A stretch of DNA of 64,000 nt from Peribacillus sp. ACCC06369. GTDB taxonomy: Bacteria; Bacillota; Bacilli; Bacillales; DSM-1321. The stretch spans positions 1,240,001 to 1,304,000 of the forward strand of contig NZ_JAUCEN010000002.1 in the NCBI RefSeq assembly GCF_030348945.1, in the 5' to 3' direction. This document shows positions 47,071 through 54,588 of the stretch, piece after piece. Made by a program: the position numbers and the translations under genes. The notes beneath the pieces are model-generated. The model did no database searches and had not been told where the DNA came from. It worked only from the letters and a program-made list of their open reading frames with translations. The first letter of the stretch is position 1; each line of letters opens with the position of its first letter.

Positions 47071-48888
47071 ATGGCACAGGAAACAAAAGTGAATGCATTA
47101 CCCTCAAGAAGTGAAATAGCTGCAGAGGATACTTGGAGATTGGAAGATATCTTCGCCACCGAAGAAGATTGGGAAGCTGCCTTCAAAGTAGTGAAGGAAG
47201 ACCTCAAGAAAGCGGAGGCACATAAAGGGACGTTGGGCGAAAGCGCAGAAAAGTTATTTGCAGCCCTTCAACTCCAAGATGAAGTATTCGAGAAGCTTGG
47301 GAAAGTTTATTCTTATTCACATATGCGCAATGACCAAGATACAACCAATCCTTTTTACCAAGGGATGGAGGATCGGGCCAAAGCTTTATACGCCCAGGCA
47401 GCAGCTGCGTTTTCATATATGGTTCCTGAGTTATTGAGTATTGACGAAAGCAAATTGGAAGGGTTTTTAGAAGAAAAAGAAGAATTGAAATTATATAAAC
47501 ATTCTTTAGAGGAAATTAATCTTCAGAGACCCCATATCTTATCTGCCGAGCAGGAAGAATTATTGGCACAAGCATCAGAAGTACTCGATTCATCAGGCAA
47601 TACTTTCGGTATGCTTAACAATGCTGATTTGAAATTCCCGACCATCAAGGATGAAGAGGGAAATGAAGTGGAAATAACTCACGGAAGGTATATCCGTTTT
47701 CTTGAGAGTGATGATCGACGTGTACGTGAGGAGGCATTTAAAGGGGTATACAGCAAGTATGGTGAGTTCCGTAATACGTTTGCTTCAACCCTGTCAGGAG
47801 AGGTGAAAAACCATAATTTCAATGCCACAGTACGAAAATATGATTCAGCACGCCAAGCGGCGTTAAGTAGCAATAACATTCCGGAGACCGTATATGATAA
47901 TCTCGTTAAAACAGTCAATGACAACTTGCCTTTACTGCACCGTTATCTTGATTTACGTAAAAAAGTACTCGAATTAGATGAACTTCATATGTATGATCTA
48001 TTCACTCCTCTTGTAAAAGAAGTGAAGATGGAAGTGACATATGAGGAGGCCAAAGATTATGTCCTAAAGGGTCTTGCTCCGCTTGGTGAGGACTATTTGA
48101 ATGTTTTGAAAGAGGGATTTGAAAACCGTTGGGTCGATGTACATGAAAACGTAGGGAAACGAAGCGGTGCCTATTCTTCTGGTACATACGGGACGAATCC
48201 ATATATTTTAATGAACTGGCAAAATAACGTCAATAACCTATTCACGCTCGTTCATGAGTTTGGGCATTCGGTCCATAGCTACTATACGCGTAAATACCAG
48301 CCATACCCATACGGGAATTATTCGATATTTGTAGCGGAAGTTGCATCGACTTGTAATGAAAACCTGTTGAATGATTATTTACTTAATACAATCGAAGAAG
48401 AAAAGAAACGCATTTATTTATTGAATCACTATCTAGAAGGTTTCCGTGGAACATTGTTCCGCCAAACGATGTTTGCAGAGTTTGAACATACCATTCATCT
48501 TAAAGCTCAAAATGGGGAAGCATTGACAGCGGATATGCTTACTAAGGAATATTATGAGCTGAACAAGAAATACTTTGGCGAGAATGTGAGCATTGATGAA
48601 GAAATCGGTTTGGAATGGGCACGTATTCCACATTTCTATTATAATTACTATGTTTATCAATATGCGACCGGAATCAGTGCAGCAACAGCTTTAAGCAAGC
48701 AAATCCTTGAAGAAGGAGAGCCTGCTGTCAAAAGGTATCTGGAGTTCTTGAAATCTGGAAGTTCTGATTATCCGATTGAAGTACTCAAAAAGGCTGGCGT
48801 CGATATGACAAAAGCCGAGCCTGTACAAGAAGCCATGAATGTATTCGAAGAAAAATTAAATGAGTTGGAAGAGCTTTTGAATAAGTAG
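47071..48888 (+). CDS. pepF: Oligoendopeptidase F
   Basis: A 605-residue M3-family zinc metallopeptidase. The zinc motif HEFGHS lies near residue 395 (LVHEFGHSVHSYYT), with the third ligand Glu in the FVAEVASTCNE helix. It cleaves oligopeptides of about 7-17 residues in the cytosol. ATG at 47071 with GGAGAGG; the in-frame ATG at 46993 has no RBS. Its position after coiA matches B. subtilis. Confidence 0.93.
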   Translation: MAQETKVNALPSRSEIAAEDTWRLEDIFATEEDWEAAFKVVKEDLKKAEAHKGTLGESAEKLFAALQLQDEVFEKLGKVYSYSHMRNDQDTTNPFYQGMEDRAKALYAQAAAAFSYMVPELLSIDESKLEGFLEEKEELKLYKHSLEEINLQRPHILSAEQEELLAQASEVLDSSGNTFGMLNNADLKFPTIKDEEGNEVEITHGRYIRFLESDDRRVREEAFKGVYSKYGEFRNTFASTLSGEVKNHNFNATVRKYDSARQAALSSNNIPETVYDNLVKTVNDNLPLLHRYLDLRKKVLELDELHMYDLFTPLVKEVKMEVTYEEAKDYVLKGLAPLGEDYLNVLKEGFENRWVDVHENVGKRSGAYSSGTYGTNPYILMNWQNNVNNLFTLVHEFGHSVHSYYTRKYQPYPYGNYSIFVAEVASTCNENLLNDYLLNTIEEEKKRIYLLNHYLEGFRGTLFRQTMFAEFEHTIHLKAQNGEALTADMLTKEYYELNKKYFGENVSIDEEIGLEWARIPHFYYNYYVYQYATGISAATALSKQILEEGEPAVKRYLEFLKSGSSDYPIEVLKKAGVDMTKAEPVQEAMNVFEEKLNELEELLNK

Positions 48889-48897
48889 GATGTGAAA

Positions 48898-48925
48898 GGG
48901 ACCCGAATGGCTTCGGGTTCCTTTT
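48898..48925 (+). terminator. Terminator of pepF
   Basis: A 10-bp stem (48898-48907 with 48912-48921, one G-U pair), 4-nt loop, then TTTT. Confidence 0.8.
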
Positions 48926-48944
48926 CATCTAATATGGATATCCG

Positions 48945-49109
48945 TTATAATCCTTTAAAGCGGTTTCTCTGATTTAAGCTGTGAAGAATAATGAAGAAAA
49001 CAAAAAATAAAATAGGGGAGGTAAAATACAGAGGAATGAGGTTCATGATACCGAGTAGCTGGACGAATAGCGACCCTATCAAGAGTATAAGTAGAATAAA
49101 GCCTTTCAA
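48945..49109 (-). CDS. Small membrane protein, yizD position
   Basis: A 54-residue protein with two hydrophobic helices (KGFILLILLIGSLFVQLL and YFTSPILFFVFFIILHSL) and a basic tail. The start is TTG at 49109, six bases after a GGAGGTGG RBS. B. subtilis has the small gene yizD between pepF and the RoxS RNA; the same position here suggests an equivalent, but homology is not proven. Confidence 0.55.
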   Translation of the reverse strand: MKGFILLILLIGSLFVQLLGIMNLIPLYFTSPILFFVFFIILHSLNQRNRFKGL

Positions 49110-49229
49110 TTTGGCCACCTCCAACCTGGCAGCAGGATAAAAGATCATCTGCTTTTTTATTAGATTTTATGTTTCAAAATAAGCAGTATTCTAAGAATAT
49201 GACAATAATGTGAAATTGCGCACAAGTTC

Positions 49230-49259
49230 TTGCAATTAATGTGTATAATCTGCTATAGT
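49230..49259 (+). promoter_or_regulatory. Promoter of RoxS-type RNA copy 1
   Basis: TTGCAA (49230-49235), 18 bp, TATAGT (49254-49259). It aligns base for base with the promoter of copy 2 (shared TAATCTG before the -10). The expected Rex-type box after the -10 is eroded: only the right half TATCACA remains. Confidence 0.6.
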
Positions 49260-49268
49260 ACAGATATA

Positions 49269-49386
49269 GAAGTTATCACATCCAAACATATACCCCTTTG
49301 TTTGTTCGTCGTGAAATTTCTCCCATCCCCTTTTTCGTATAAATAGATGAAAACCCCGGCAAATTTAGCGATTTGCCGGGGTTTTT
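49269..49386 (+). ncRNA. roxS: RsaE/RoxS-type small RNA, copy 1
   Basis: A ~118-nt predicted transcript containing the two hallmark C-rich stretches TACCCCTTTGTTTG (49291-49304) and TCTCCCATCCCCTTT (about 49319-49333), and ending in a 14-bp terminator hairpin (49351-49364 with 49371-49384, then TT). These motifs match my memory of Staphylococcus RsaE and B. subtilis RoxS, an Hfq-independent antisense regulator of TCA-cycle and redox mRNAs under ResDE and Rex. RoxS lies between yizD and spxH in B. subtilis, the same neighbourhood. The start site is estimated from the promoter. Confidence 0.82.
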
Positions 49387-49442
49387 CATTTGCTGATAAA
49401 TTAAACGGGTTGAATTGATGCCGGTGTAACAAAAGTAGCAAG

Positions 49443-49569
49443 TTTAGATAATGAAAAATAAAGATATAATCAGTGTTGTGATATTTTTCACAATTAAATT
49501 CATACCATTTCAATATCATATATCAAATGCACTTATACCGTTAAAGCAAAATGAGGCTCTTATTTTGCT
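49443..49569 (+). ncRNA. Degenerate middle copy of the RoxS-type unit
   Basis: A third unit between the two full copies. It has a TATAAT (49465-49470; TTTAGA 16 bp upstream), a perfect Rex-type box at 49476-49493 placed exactly as in copy 2 (offset 200 bp), a remnant of the ATACC region (49501-49506) and a hairpin AGCAAAAT/ATTTTGCT (49545-49552 with 49562-49569). The CCCC motifs are lost, so if transcribed it would not act like RoxS. Confidence 0.5.
49476..49493. promoter_or_regulatory. Rex-type operator in the middle unit
   Basis: TTGTGATATTTTTCACAA is a perfect TTGTGA-N6-TCACAA palindrome, the binding pattern of the NADH-sensing repressor Rex. It lies 6 bp after a TATAAT. Confidence 0.7.
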
Positions 49570-49640
49570 AGATACCAGAAGGGGTTATAATAATTGGAAA
49601 ATATATATTGTGAACAATTTGTGAAAAGTTGCACATATAG

Positions 49641-49670
49641 TTGAAACATAAATGGGTAATCTGTTATATT
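49641..49670 (+). promoter_or_regulatory. Promoter of RoxS-type RNA copy 2
   Basis: TTGAAA (49641-49646), 18 bp, TATATT (49665-49670). Upstream, TTGTGAA motifs at about 49609-49625 are possible ResD or Rex half-sites. Confidence 0.6.
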
Positions 49671-49675
49671 ATTTA

Positions 49676-49693
49676 TTGTGAAGTGAATCACAA
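49676..49693. promoter_or_regulatory. Rex-type operator of RoxS copy 2
   Basis: TTGTGAAGTGAATCACAA is a TTGTGA-N6-TCACAA palindrome starting 6 bp after the -10, overlapping the expected start of transcription. RoxS is reported to be Rex-repressed in B. subtilis, which supports this reading. Confidence 0.7.
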
Positions 49694-49790
49694 ACAAACT
49701 TATACCCCTTTGTTTGATCGTGAAAAAATTTCTCCCATCCCCTTATTTCTTATAAAAAAACCATGCAATCGTTGATTTGCATGGTTTCAG
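49680..49790 (+). ncRNA. roxS: RsaE/RoxS-type small RNA, copy 2, terminator altered by IS1182
   Basis: This copy holds the same blocks as copy 1: TATACCCCTTTGTTTGATCG (49701-49720) and TTTCTCCCATCCCCTT (about 49729-49744). It ends in a hairpin within 49758-49787 (CCATGCAA/TTGCATGG). The original U-tract was cut off by the IS1182-type insertion at 49788: the hairpin is now followed by TTTCAGTTTG instead of TTTTTTCCC. Transcripts may read on to the element's own hairpin at 49801-49838. Confidence 0.78.
49758..49787. repeat. Left copy of 30-bp target duplication (terminator hairpin)
   Basis: This 30-bp segment is identical to 51532-51561. Both copies flank the IS1182-type element directly, so it is a target-site duplication. 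It is also the palindromic terminator hairpin of RoxS copy 2. Confidence 0.85.
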
Positions 49791-49800
49791 TTTGTAGACA

Positions 49801-49838
49801 AAAGGGGTTCGGAATTAAAAAATTCCGAACCCCTTTTT
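49801..49838. terminator. Bidirectional terminator inside the left end of IS1182
   Basis: A 16-bp perfect stem (49801-49816 with 49821-49836), 4-nt loop, with T5 on the plus strand. It can end the transposase transcript and stop reading from RoxS copy 2 into the element. Confidence 0.88.
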
Positions 49839-49898
49839 GAGATTCCCTTTGAATTTTTGCCTGAAGTTAGGAGATTGGGGCTCTACGAGCCCACTATG

Positions 49899-51266
49899 TT
49901 AGGCCATTTTTGGACCTCGCCATGTCCAATTGGCCATCTTCTTTAAATTAATGGCAGCGAAAGTAAGCATCGCCTGCATCGACAATTTTTTAAGTCCCCT
50001 TAAAGTTGTCCAACGCATACCATGCTTTTCTTTTGCATCTGCGAATACACGCTCAATCGTTTCTTTACGTTTCGCATATATAGTTTTTACATCTTGATGA
50101 TGACGCAGATGATCTGCTTCTTCCACATGTGTTTGCCAAATATGCCGTGTCACCACTTTTTGATGGTCTTTGCTTTCTGTACACTGAGATAAAAATGAGC
50201 ATGTCGCACAAGTGTGTTTGGGTGATTTATACTCGCGATAGCCCTCTTTATTGGTTGTTGAGTACTTTAATAGCTCTCCCGAAGGACAAAGGTAACAATC
50301 AAAATGTTCATCGTATACATAGTCCTGTTTGCGGAAAAATCCTTCTTTGGTGCGAGGACGTGTATAAGGTAAAGCCGGTATGATTTCTTTGTTAAATAGG
50401 TAGCTTGTAATCGCTGGTGTTTTATAAGCTGCATCTGCGGCAACGGCTTCCGGTTTTCCAACTTTCTCAATCACTTGTTCAACTAGTGGCTCTAAGATCT
50501 GACTGTCATGTATATTTCCAGGTGTTACAATCGTTCCCAATACAAAACCGTTGCGGTCTGCGGCCGCATGGAATGAATAGGCAAACTGTTTTGTTCGTTC
50601 ATCTTTCACATAGTAGCCACTCTCAGAATCCGTTGTACTTTCTTTAATCTCTTTGGTCTCTTCTTTATCAAATTTATCTGATGGAAAAGGCTTCTTTCCA
50701 TGTTTTTCACGATCTTGATTGATTTCTTCTTGAAGACGCCCTTGATACGCTCGTGTTTCTTTACGAACGATTTTCTTTTCAAATTTCCTTTTATTCGCAC
50801 TGGCTTTCACATGTGTGGAATCCACGAAAACGTGTTCAGCACTTATTAACTTTTTATTAGCAGCTGTCATTAAAATGCGATAGAAAATCTGTTCAAACAG
50901 GTCTGTATCTTTAAAGCGTCGCTCATAATTTTTCCCGAACGTAGAGAAATGAGGTACTTTATCATGGAAACCATAGCCTAAGAACCAACGGTAAGCCATA
51001 TTGGTTTCAACTTCTTCAATCGTTTTACGCATGGAACGAATACCGAAGGTATATTGAATGAATGTCAGTTTAACTAAAATAACTGGATCAATACTTGGGC
51101 GTCCTACCTCTGAATACATCTCTTTCACCAAGTCATAAATGAAAGTGAAGTCAATGGCAGCCTCCATTTTACGAACCAAATGGTTCAGTGGCACCAGTTG
51201 ATCTAACGTAATCATTTCAAGTTGATCTCGCTGAATAGAATCATGTTTAGAAAGCATCCTCATCAC
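49899..51266 (-). CDS. IS1182-family transposase
   Basis: A 455-residue DDE transposase. The N-terminal DUF772-type domain (GRPSIDPVILVKLTFIQYTFGIRS … FLGYGFHDKVPHFSTF) precedes catalytic Asp in HVFVDSTHVKA, Asp in VAADAAYKTP and Glu in ETIERVFADAKEKHGMR. A Cys cluster (CYLCPSG … CATCSFLSQC) is typical of the family. No frameshift is seen, so it may be active. Confidence 0.92.
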   Translation of the reverse strand: MMRMLSKHDSIQRDQLEMITLDQLVPLNHLVRKMEAAIDFTFIYDLVKEMYSEVGRPSIDPVILVKLTFIQYTFGIRSMRKTIEEVETNMAYRWFLGYGFHDKVPHFSTFGKNYERRFKDTDLFEQIFYRILMTAANKKLISAEHVFVDSTHVKASANKRKFEKKIVRKETRAYQGRLQEEINQDREKHGKKPFPSDKFDKEETKEIKESTTDSESGYYVKDERTKQFAYSFHAAADRNGFVLGTIVTPGNIHDSQILEPLVEQVIEKVGKPEAVAADAAYKTPAITSYLFNKEIIPALPYTRPRTKEGFFRKQDYVYDEHFDCYLCPSGELLKYSTTNKEGYREYKSPKHTCATCSFLSQCTESKDHQKVVTRHIWQTHVEEADHLRHHQDVKTIYAKRKETIERVFADAKEKHGMRWTTLRGLKKLSMQAMLTFAAINLKKMANWTWRGPKMA

Positions 51267-51340
51267 CTCAAGTTTTAATACTTCTATTTTAAAACAAAAA
51301 TGACTCCAGGCAAAAGTGTTTATCTAAAAGGTAAGACAAA

Positions 51341-51466
51341 GTTGATTGGAACGGAAGGTACGAGACTCCTGCGGGAAAAGCGCGTCTAGGGGAGACCCCG
51401 CAGGCGAAAGCCGAGGAGGCTCCCCGACCGCCCGCGGAAAGCGAGTGCCTGGAGTGGAAAATCAAC
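51341..51466. repeat. GC-rich dispersed repeat of Bacillaceae type, inside the IS1182 element
   Basis: A 126-bp GC-rich block bounded by GTTGATT and AATCAAC, with GAGACTCCTGCGGGA, GGGGAGACCCCGCAGG, CCGAGGAGGCTC and GCGGAAAGCGAG. I recognise this as a repeat common in many Bacillaceae genomes; its function is unknown. Here it sits within the IS boundaries, upstream of the transposase start, and its base composition differs sharply from the surroundings. Confidence 0.7.
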
Positions 51467-51531
51467 GGCCAAATTGTACAACTCATAAAAAATAGACAAA
51501 CTCGATTTTCATCGAGTTTGTCTACAGTCTG

Positions 51532-51561
51532 AAACCATGCAATCGTTGATTTGCATGGTTT
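51532..51561. repeat. Right copy of 30-bp target duplication
   Basis: Identical to 49758-49787. This copy keeps the original T-rich tail (TTTTTTCCCTTTTT when the last bases of the repeat are included). Confidence 0.85.
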
Positions 51562-51575
51562 TTCCCTTTTTAAAC

Positions 51576-51612
51576 AACAAAGAAGCAGTCAAATTCATGA
51601 CTGCTTCTTTGT
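51576..51612. terminator. Hairpin at the end of spxH
   Basis: A 15-bp perfect stem (51576-51590 with 51598-51612) whose right arm is the last codons of spxH. On the minus strand it ends in TTTGTTGTTT, a weak U-tract. Confidence 0.55.
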
Positions 51613-52488
51613 ATATCTCCAAAACGTCCCATATTTAGCCGGAATTTTCTCTGCCAACTGTTTTAAAACAAGTTTCTTCATTTCCAATTCGACGTTATTC
51701 TTGTTCATATTATAAACCGTTTCGATTTCCTTTGTGGCCACTAGTTTGAAACAGCTTAAAAACTCTTCGAGGGAGGGTGGTTTGGCAGGTGCGGGAAGGC
51801 CATTCAGCATATCTTCTAAAATTTGAACATATACCTCGTAAGAATAGACACCCGAAACTTTTATTCCCTCTTCTTCAATATTTTGATTGAAAAAAACAAG
51901 GGAAGGGATTTCAGTCACTTCCATTTCACTGGTGATTTTCATGTCACATTGAAAACCCTTGGCTGCACTGGAAGAATTGATGTCAAAAAGGAATTCCTCC
52001 ACATCCAATCCAACCGTCTTGGCACACTCGGTCAAGACTTCAATATTGGATATATCCCTTTTTCCTATGAATAAATATTCTTGAAGCTGCCTTAAAAAGC
52101 GAATGGCCAATTTACGGCCCTGCAATTCCGCTGCTTTTATTGCGATGGAAGCTGTATAAGGAGAAGAGATCGGGTTTTCAGACCAAAGACTTCCGTCACA
52201 GGACATTCCCGAGCGGCTGGCTGTCTTTTCCCAAACTTGAGCAAGGTTTTCATAATTTTTATTTTTCCCCATATTAAGAGAATCGATTTTACCGCTTAAA
52301 ACATGGCGTAAACTGAATAATTGACCATATTCTATCTGTAATTTCCTAATAATCGGTTCTAAGCCCCAGCATTCGGGACAAAGCGGATCAACAAAAACAT
52401 AAATTTCAATTGGCTTTTTTCCTATATCATAGCAATGCTGTGTCTTGATCCAATCGGAAATATTGAAAACTGGTTTATGTGCGCTCAA
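51595..52488 (-). CDS. spxH: ClpXP adaptor SpxH (YjbH), DsbA-like
   Basis: A 297-residue thioredoxin-fold protein. Cys37-Pro-Glu-Cys40 (DPLCPECWGLEP) is near the N terminus, and EIPSLVFF provides the cis-proline region. It binds Spx and hands it to ClpXP, so it acts on the product of spx in this window. It overlaps the yjbI gene by 4 bp (ATGA) and is co-transcribed after it. Confidence 0.92.
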   Translation of the reverse strand: MSAHKPVFNISDWIKTQHCYDIGKKPIEIYVFVDPLCPECWGLEPIIRKLQIEYGQLFSLRHVLSGKIDSLNMGKNKNYENLAQVWEKTASRSGMSCDGSLWSENPISSPYTASIAIKAAELQGRKLAIRFLRQLQEYLFIGKRDISNIEVLTECAKTVGLDVEEFLFDINSSSAAKGFQCDMKITSEMEVTEIPSLVFFNQNIEEEGIKVSGVYSYEVYVQILEDMLNGLPAPAKPPSLEEFLSCFKLVATKEIETVYNMNKNNVELEMKKLVLKQLAEKIPAKYGTFWRYTKKQS

Positions 52489-52889
52489 CTGTCTTCTCCT
52501 TTCCCGTCAGTTCCGGATGTATTGATCATATGCTGTGCTGTTAAATAAAGGCGGTGATAGAAAAATTCCCTAATTTCACCCTCAAGGCCCACTTCGTCCA
52601 TAGCTTGATACATGCATGAGAGCCATGCTTTCGCACGATCTGGTGTAATTTCAAAAGGTATATGTCGAGCCCGCAACATAGGATGGCCATGCTCTTCCGT
52701 ATATAAAGAGGGACCACCTAAATATTGAGTCATAAATTGTTTTTGTTTACGGACCGTTTCAGTTAAATCGTCAGGGAAAATCGGCTGCAGATCCGGGTGT
52801 TGACTAACGTTGGAGTAAAACACATCAATTAACCTGTGTAATTGCCCTTCTCCAATTAATTCATATGGTGTAGGGTTCCCTTGCATCAT
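52485..52889 (-). CDS. yjbI: Truncated haemoglobin, group II (YjbI)
   Basis: A 134-residue globin with a short 2-on-2 fold. It has the TrHbO-type motifs FYSNVSQHPDLQPIFP, QKQFMTQYLGGPSLYTEEHGHPMLRARHIPF (the proximal His in the latter part) and AWLSCMYQAM (the conserved Trp). It may handle reactive oxygen or nitrogen species, and its coupling with spxH is conserved in Bacillus. Start ATG at 52889 with AAAGGAG. Confidence 0.9.
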   Translation of the reverse strand: MMQGNPTPYELIGEGQLHRLIDVFYSNVSQHPDLQPIFPDDLTETVRKQKQFMTQYLGGPSLYTEEHGHPMLRARHIPFEITPDRAKAWLSCMYQAMDEVGLEGEIREFFYHRLYLTAQHMINTSGTDGKGEDS

Positions 52890-53080
52890 GTTGATTACTC
52901 CTTTTAAAGAAAGATGGTTGATATTTATTCATATTTTATCAATGACGTCCTGATATAACAAATATATAGCTTGAAGAAAATTTTACATCTGTAGTATGAC
53001 ACAGGGGAATGTACGGGATAGACCGCTTTTTAGGTAGCTTTAACATTTTGTCCAGCGGTCTCCGAAATATGTAGACATGA

Positions 53081-53112
53081 AAAAACTGACCCGCCAATAA
53101 TATCAGGGTCAG
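53081..53112 (-). terminator. Terminator of the lytic transglycosylase gene
   Basis: On the minus strand CTGACCC (53106-53112) pairs with GGGTCAG (53086-53092) and is followed by TTTTTT. A separate 8-bp inverted repeat, AGACCGCT/AGCGGTCT, lies at 53020-53061 in the gap before yjbI. Confidence 0.78.
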
Positions 53113-53118
53113 CTTTCA

Positions 53119-53766
53119 TTAGCTTGAAAATGTGCCATACACTTTTTGAACATAATTCCGGGTTTCTCTAAAGGGCGGAATGCCGTTATATTTATCCACG
53201 TTTCCTGGTCCTGCATTATAAGCAGCAAGTGCAACCTTGATGTCCCCATCATAACGGGCCATCATTTGACTTAAATATTTACTCCCGCCCATGATACTTT
53301 GTTCCGGATTGCTGGGATCATCAACTCCAAGGCTCCTTGCAGTTGCCGGCATTAACTGCATGAGGCCAGTTGCACCAGCATAACTGGTGGCTTCGGGGTT
53401 AAAGTTAGATTCTTGTTTAATGACCGACTTTATCAGTTTTTCCGGGAGATTATATAAACTGGCCGCCTGGCTGATGATTTGATCGTAATTTGTGCCGGTT
53501 TCGCTGGACTCATTGTTAGTATATGCAGTGGCTATCGGGTTCGATTTCAGGCTGCCGGATTGAAGAAAGGACTTCGTTTCCGTTTCCACATTGGTTAATA
53601 AGGAACCCAATGTCTGCGAAGTGCCTTCAAGAGCATCACCCGAAACCAGTTCCGACAGCATGTCCTGGAAAATGGATCGAGATGAACCATTATTTGTGAT
53701 GTTGCCATTTGTGAATTGCTGGATTGCCTGCAATTCCATAAAAGTTTTGAAATCTTGGACTTTCAA
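53119..53766 (-). CDS. Lytic transglycosylase (YjbJ/CwlQ-like)
   Basis: A 215-residue protein; the C-terminal ~110 residues are an SLT domain with the catalytic glutamate in IKQESNFNPEATS, GLMQLMPATA and ALAAYNAGPGNV. It cleaves the glycan strands of peptidoglycan. The N-terminal ~100 residues are low-complexity, rich in Ser/Thr/Gly, with no clear signal peptide. Start TTG at 53766 fits the GGAGG at 53777-53781 better than GTG at 53775. Confidence 0.85.
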   Translation of the reverse strand: MKVQDFKTFMELQAIQQFTNGNITNNGSSRSIFQDMLSELVSGDALEGTSQTLGSLLTNVETETKSFLQSGSLKSNPIATAYTNNESSETGTNYDQIISQAASLYNLPEKLIKSVIKQESNFNPEATSYAGATGLMQLMPATARSLGVDDPSNPEQSIMGGSKYLSQMMARYDGDIKVALAAYNAGPGNVDKYNGIPPFRETRNYVQKVYGTFSS

Positions 53767-53798
53767 ACTCTCCACCTCCGATTATGGTTCAAACAGGA

Positions 53799-54377
53799 TT
53801 ATTCCTGGAATTTGGCGCGATAAAACCTCTTAACTTTATTTTCGGGTTCCCTTTCGGGAATTTGAAGGGTTTCAAGGAGGGTCAGGAAATTTTTTTTCCC
53901 CGCTTTTGCATCCGTCACTTCGTATTCAAGTTCAAAGTCTTCCTGATTCACATACGAACTATGATCTAAAACAAGTAAACCATCTTTGTAAGGAAATTCA
54001 ACACGGTCCGTCTTTAGTGTCCCAAAACAGGTAAAGTCTTTTGGATTAATTCCGCATTCAAGAATAAGATGTTGGATCTCGCCTTCAGGGAAAGTGTTAT
54101 GATTCAGAAACGCATAAGCGGCCTCTTCAGGGATATCTTGATTCGTTTCCAATAATCCTTCTGTAGCAGGCTGTTTTAAAGTCAGCTCGTATCGACCATT
54201 TTTCTCCCGGATCCTTAGTGCAGAGCCCTGATTTTTCAAATGGAATTCTAATGTATCGAAGTAATGATTTTTCTGTGATTTAAAGTTCGATGCAACGATA
54301 TGAAAATAATCGATCAGTTGACGAAATTCCTTTTCACTTAAGAGATTCTTAAATTCTATTTCAATATGCTGGTTCAT
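53799..54377 (-). CDS. yjbK: CYTH-domain protein (YjbK)
   Basis: A 192-residue CYTH (CyaB/thiamine triphosphatase) protein. The N-terminal EIEFKN (ExExK) metal/phosphate motif, the SALRIREKNGRYELTLKQP strand pair and KVKRFYRA at the C terminus are all there. Likely a triphosphate-binding or hydrolysing enzyme; the substrate is unknown. It is divergent from relQ and nadF, as in B. subtilis. Confidence 0.85.
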   Translation of the reverse strand: MNQHIEIEFKNLLSEKEFRQLIDYFHIVASNFKSQKNHYFDTLEFHLKNQGSALRIREKNGRYELTLKQPATEGLLETNQDIPEEAAYAFLNHNTFPEGEIQHLILECGINPKDFTCFGTLKTDRVEFPYKDGLLVLDHSSYVNQEDFELEYEVTDAKAGKKNFLTLLETLQIPEREPENKVKRFYRAKFQE

Positions 54378-54588
54378 GTTTTCCTTCCTTCCTGGCTGAA
54401 TCTTAGGTTAATCATATAAGAACAATTCCAGCTGTCAAATTGAATGCAATAATTTTTTTGTATTGTACTTGAATATTTAGGAATCAATTGCAGGATATGA
54501 TAAAATATAAACGTTGAACTCAAGAAATGGATTACCGTATATAGAGAAATTAATACATACTTTTTGTTTTAGAGTAAGATTGAATAGG

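Larger units (their letters stand above)
49788..51531 (-). mobile_element. IS1182-family insertion sequence, apparently intact
   Basis: A 1744-bp element with terminal inverted repeats CAGTTTGTAGACAAA (49788-49802) and, on the other strand at the right end, CAGACTGTAGACAAA (13 of 15 identical). It is bounded by the 30-bp direct repeats and carries one full-length DDE transposase gene. The left end holds a strong hairpin; the right end holds a GC-rich repeat upstream of the transposase. Confidence 0.9.

Noticed and set aside
49253..49519. An 88-residue minus-strand reading frame over the RoxS copies
   Set aside because: It runs antisense through promoter, sRNA and terminator sequence and has no RBS.
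49110..51594. CRISPR array suggested by repeated segments around 49.2-51.6 kb
   Set aside because: The repeats are few, long and divergent, and correspond to paralogous sRNA units and an IS target duplication, not to regularly spaced repeats; no cas genes are present.
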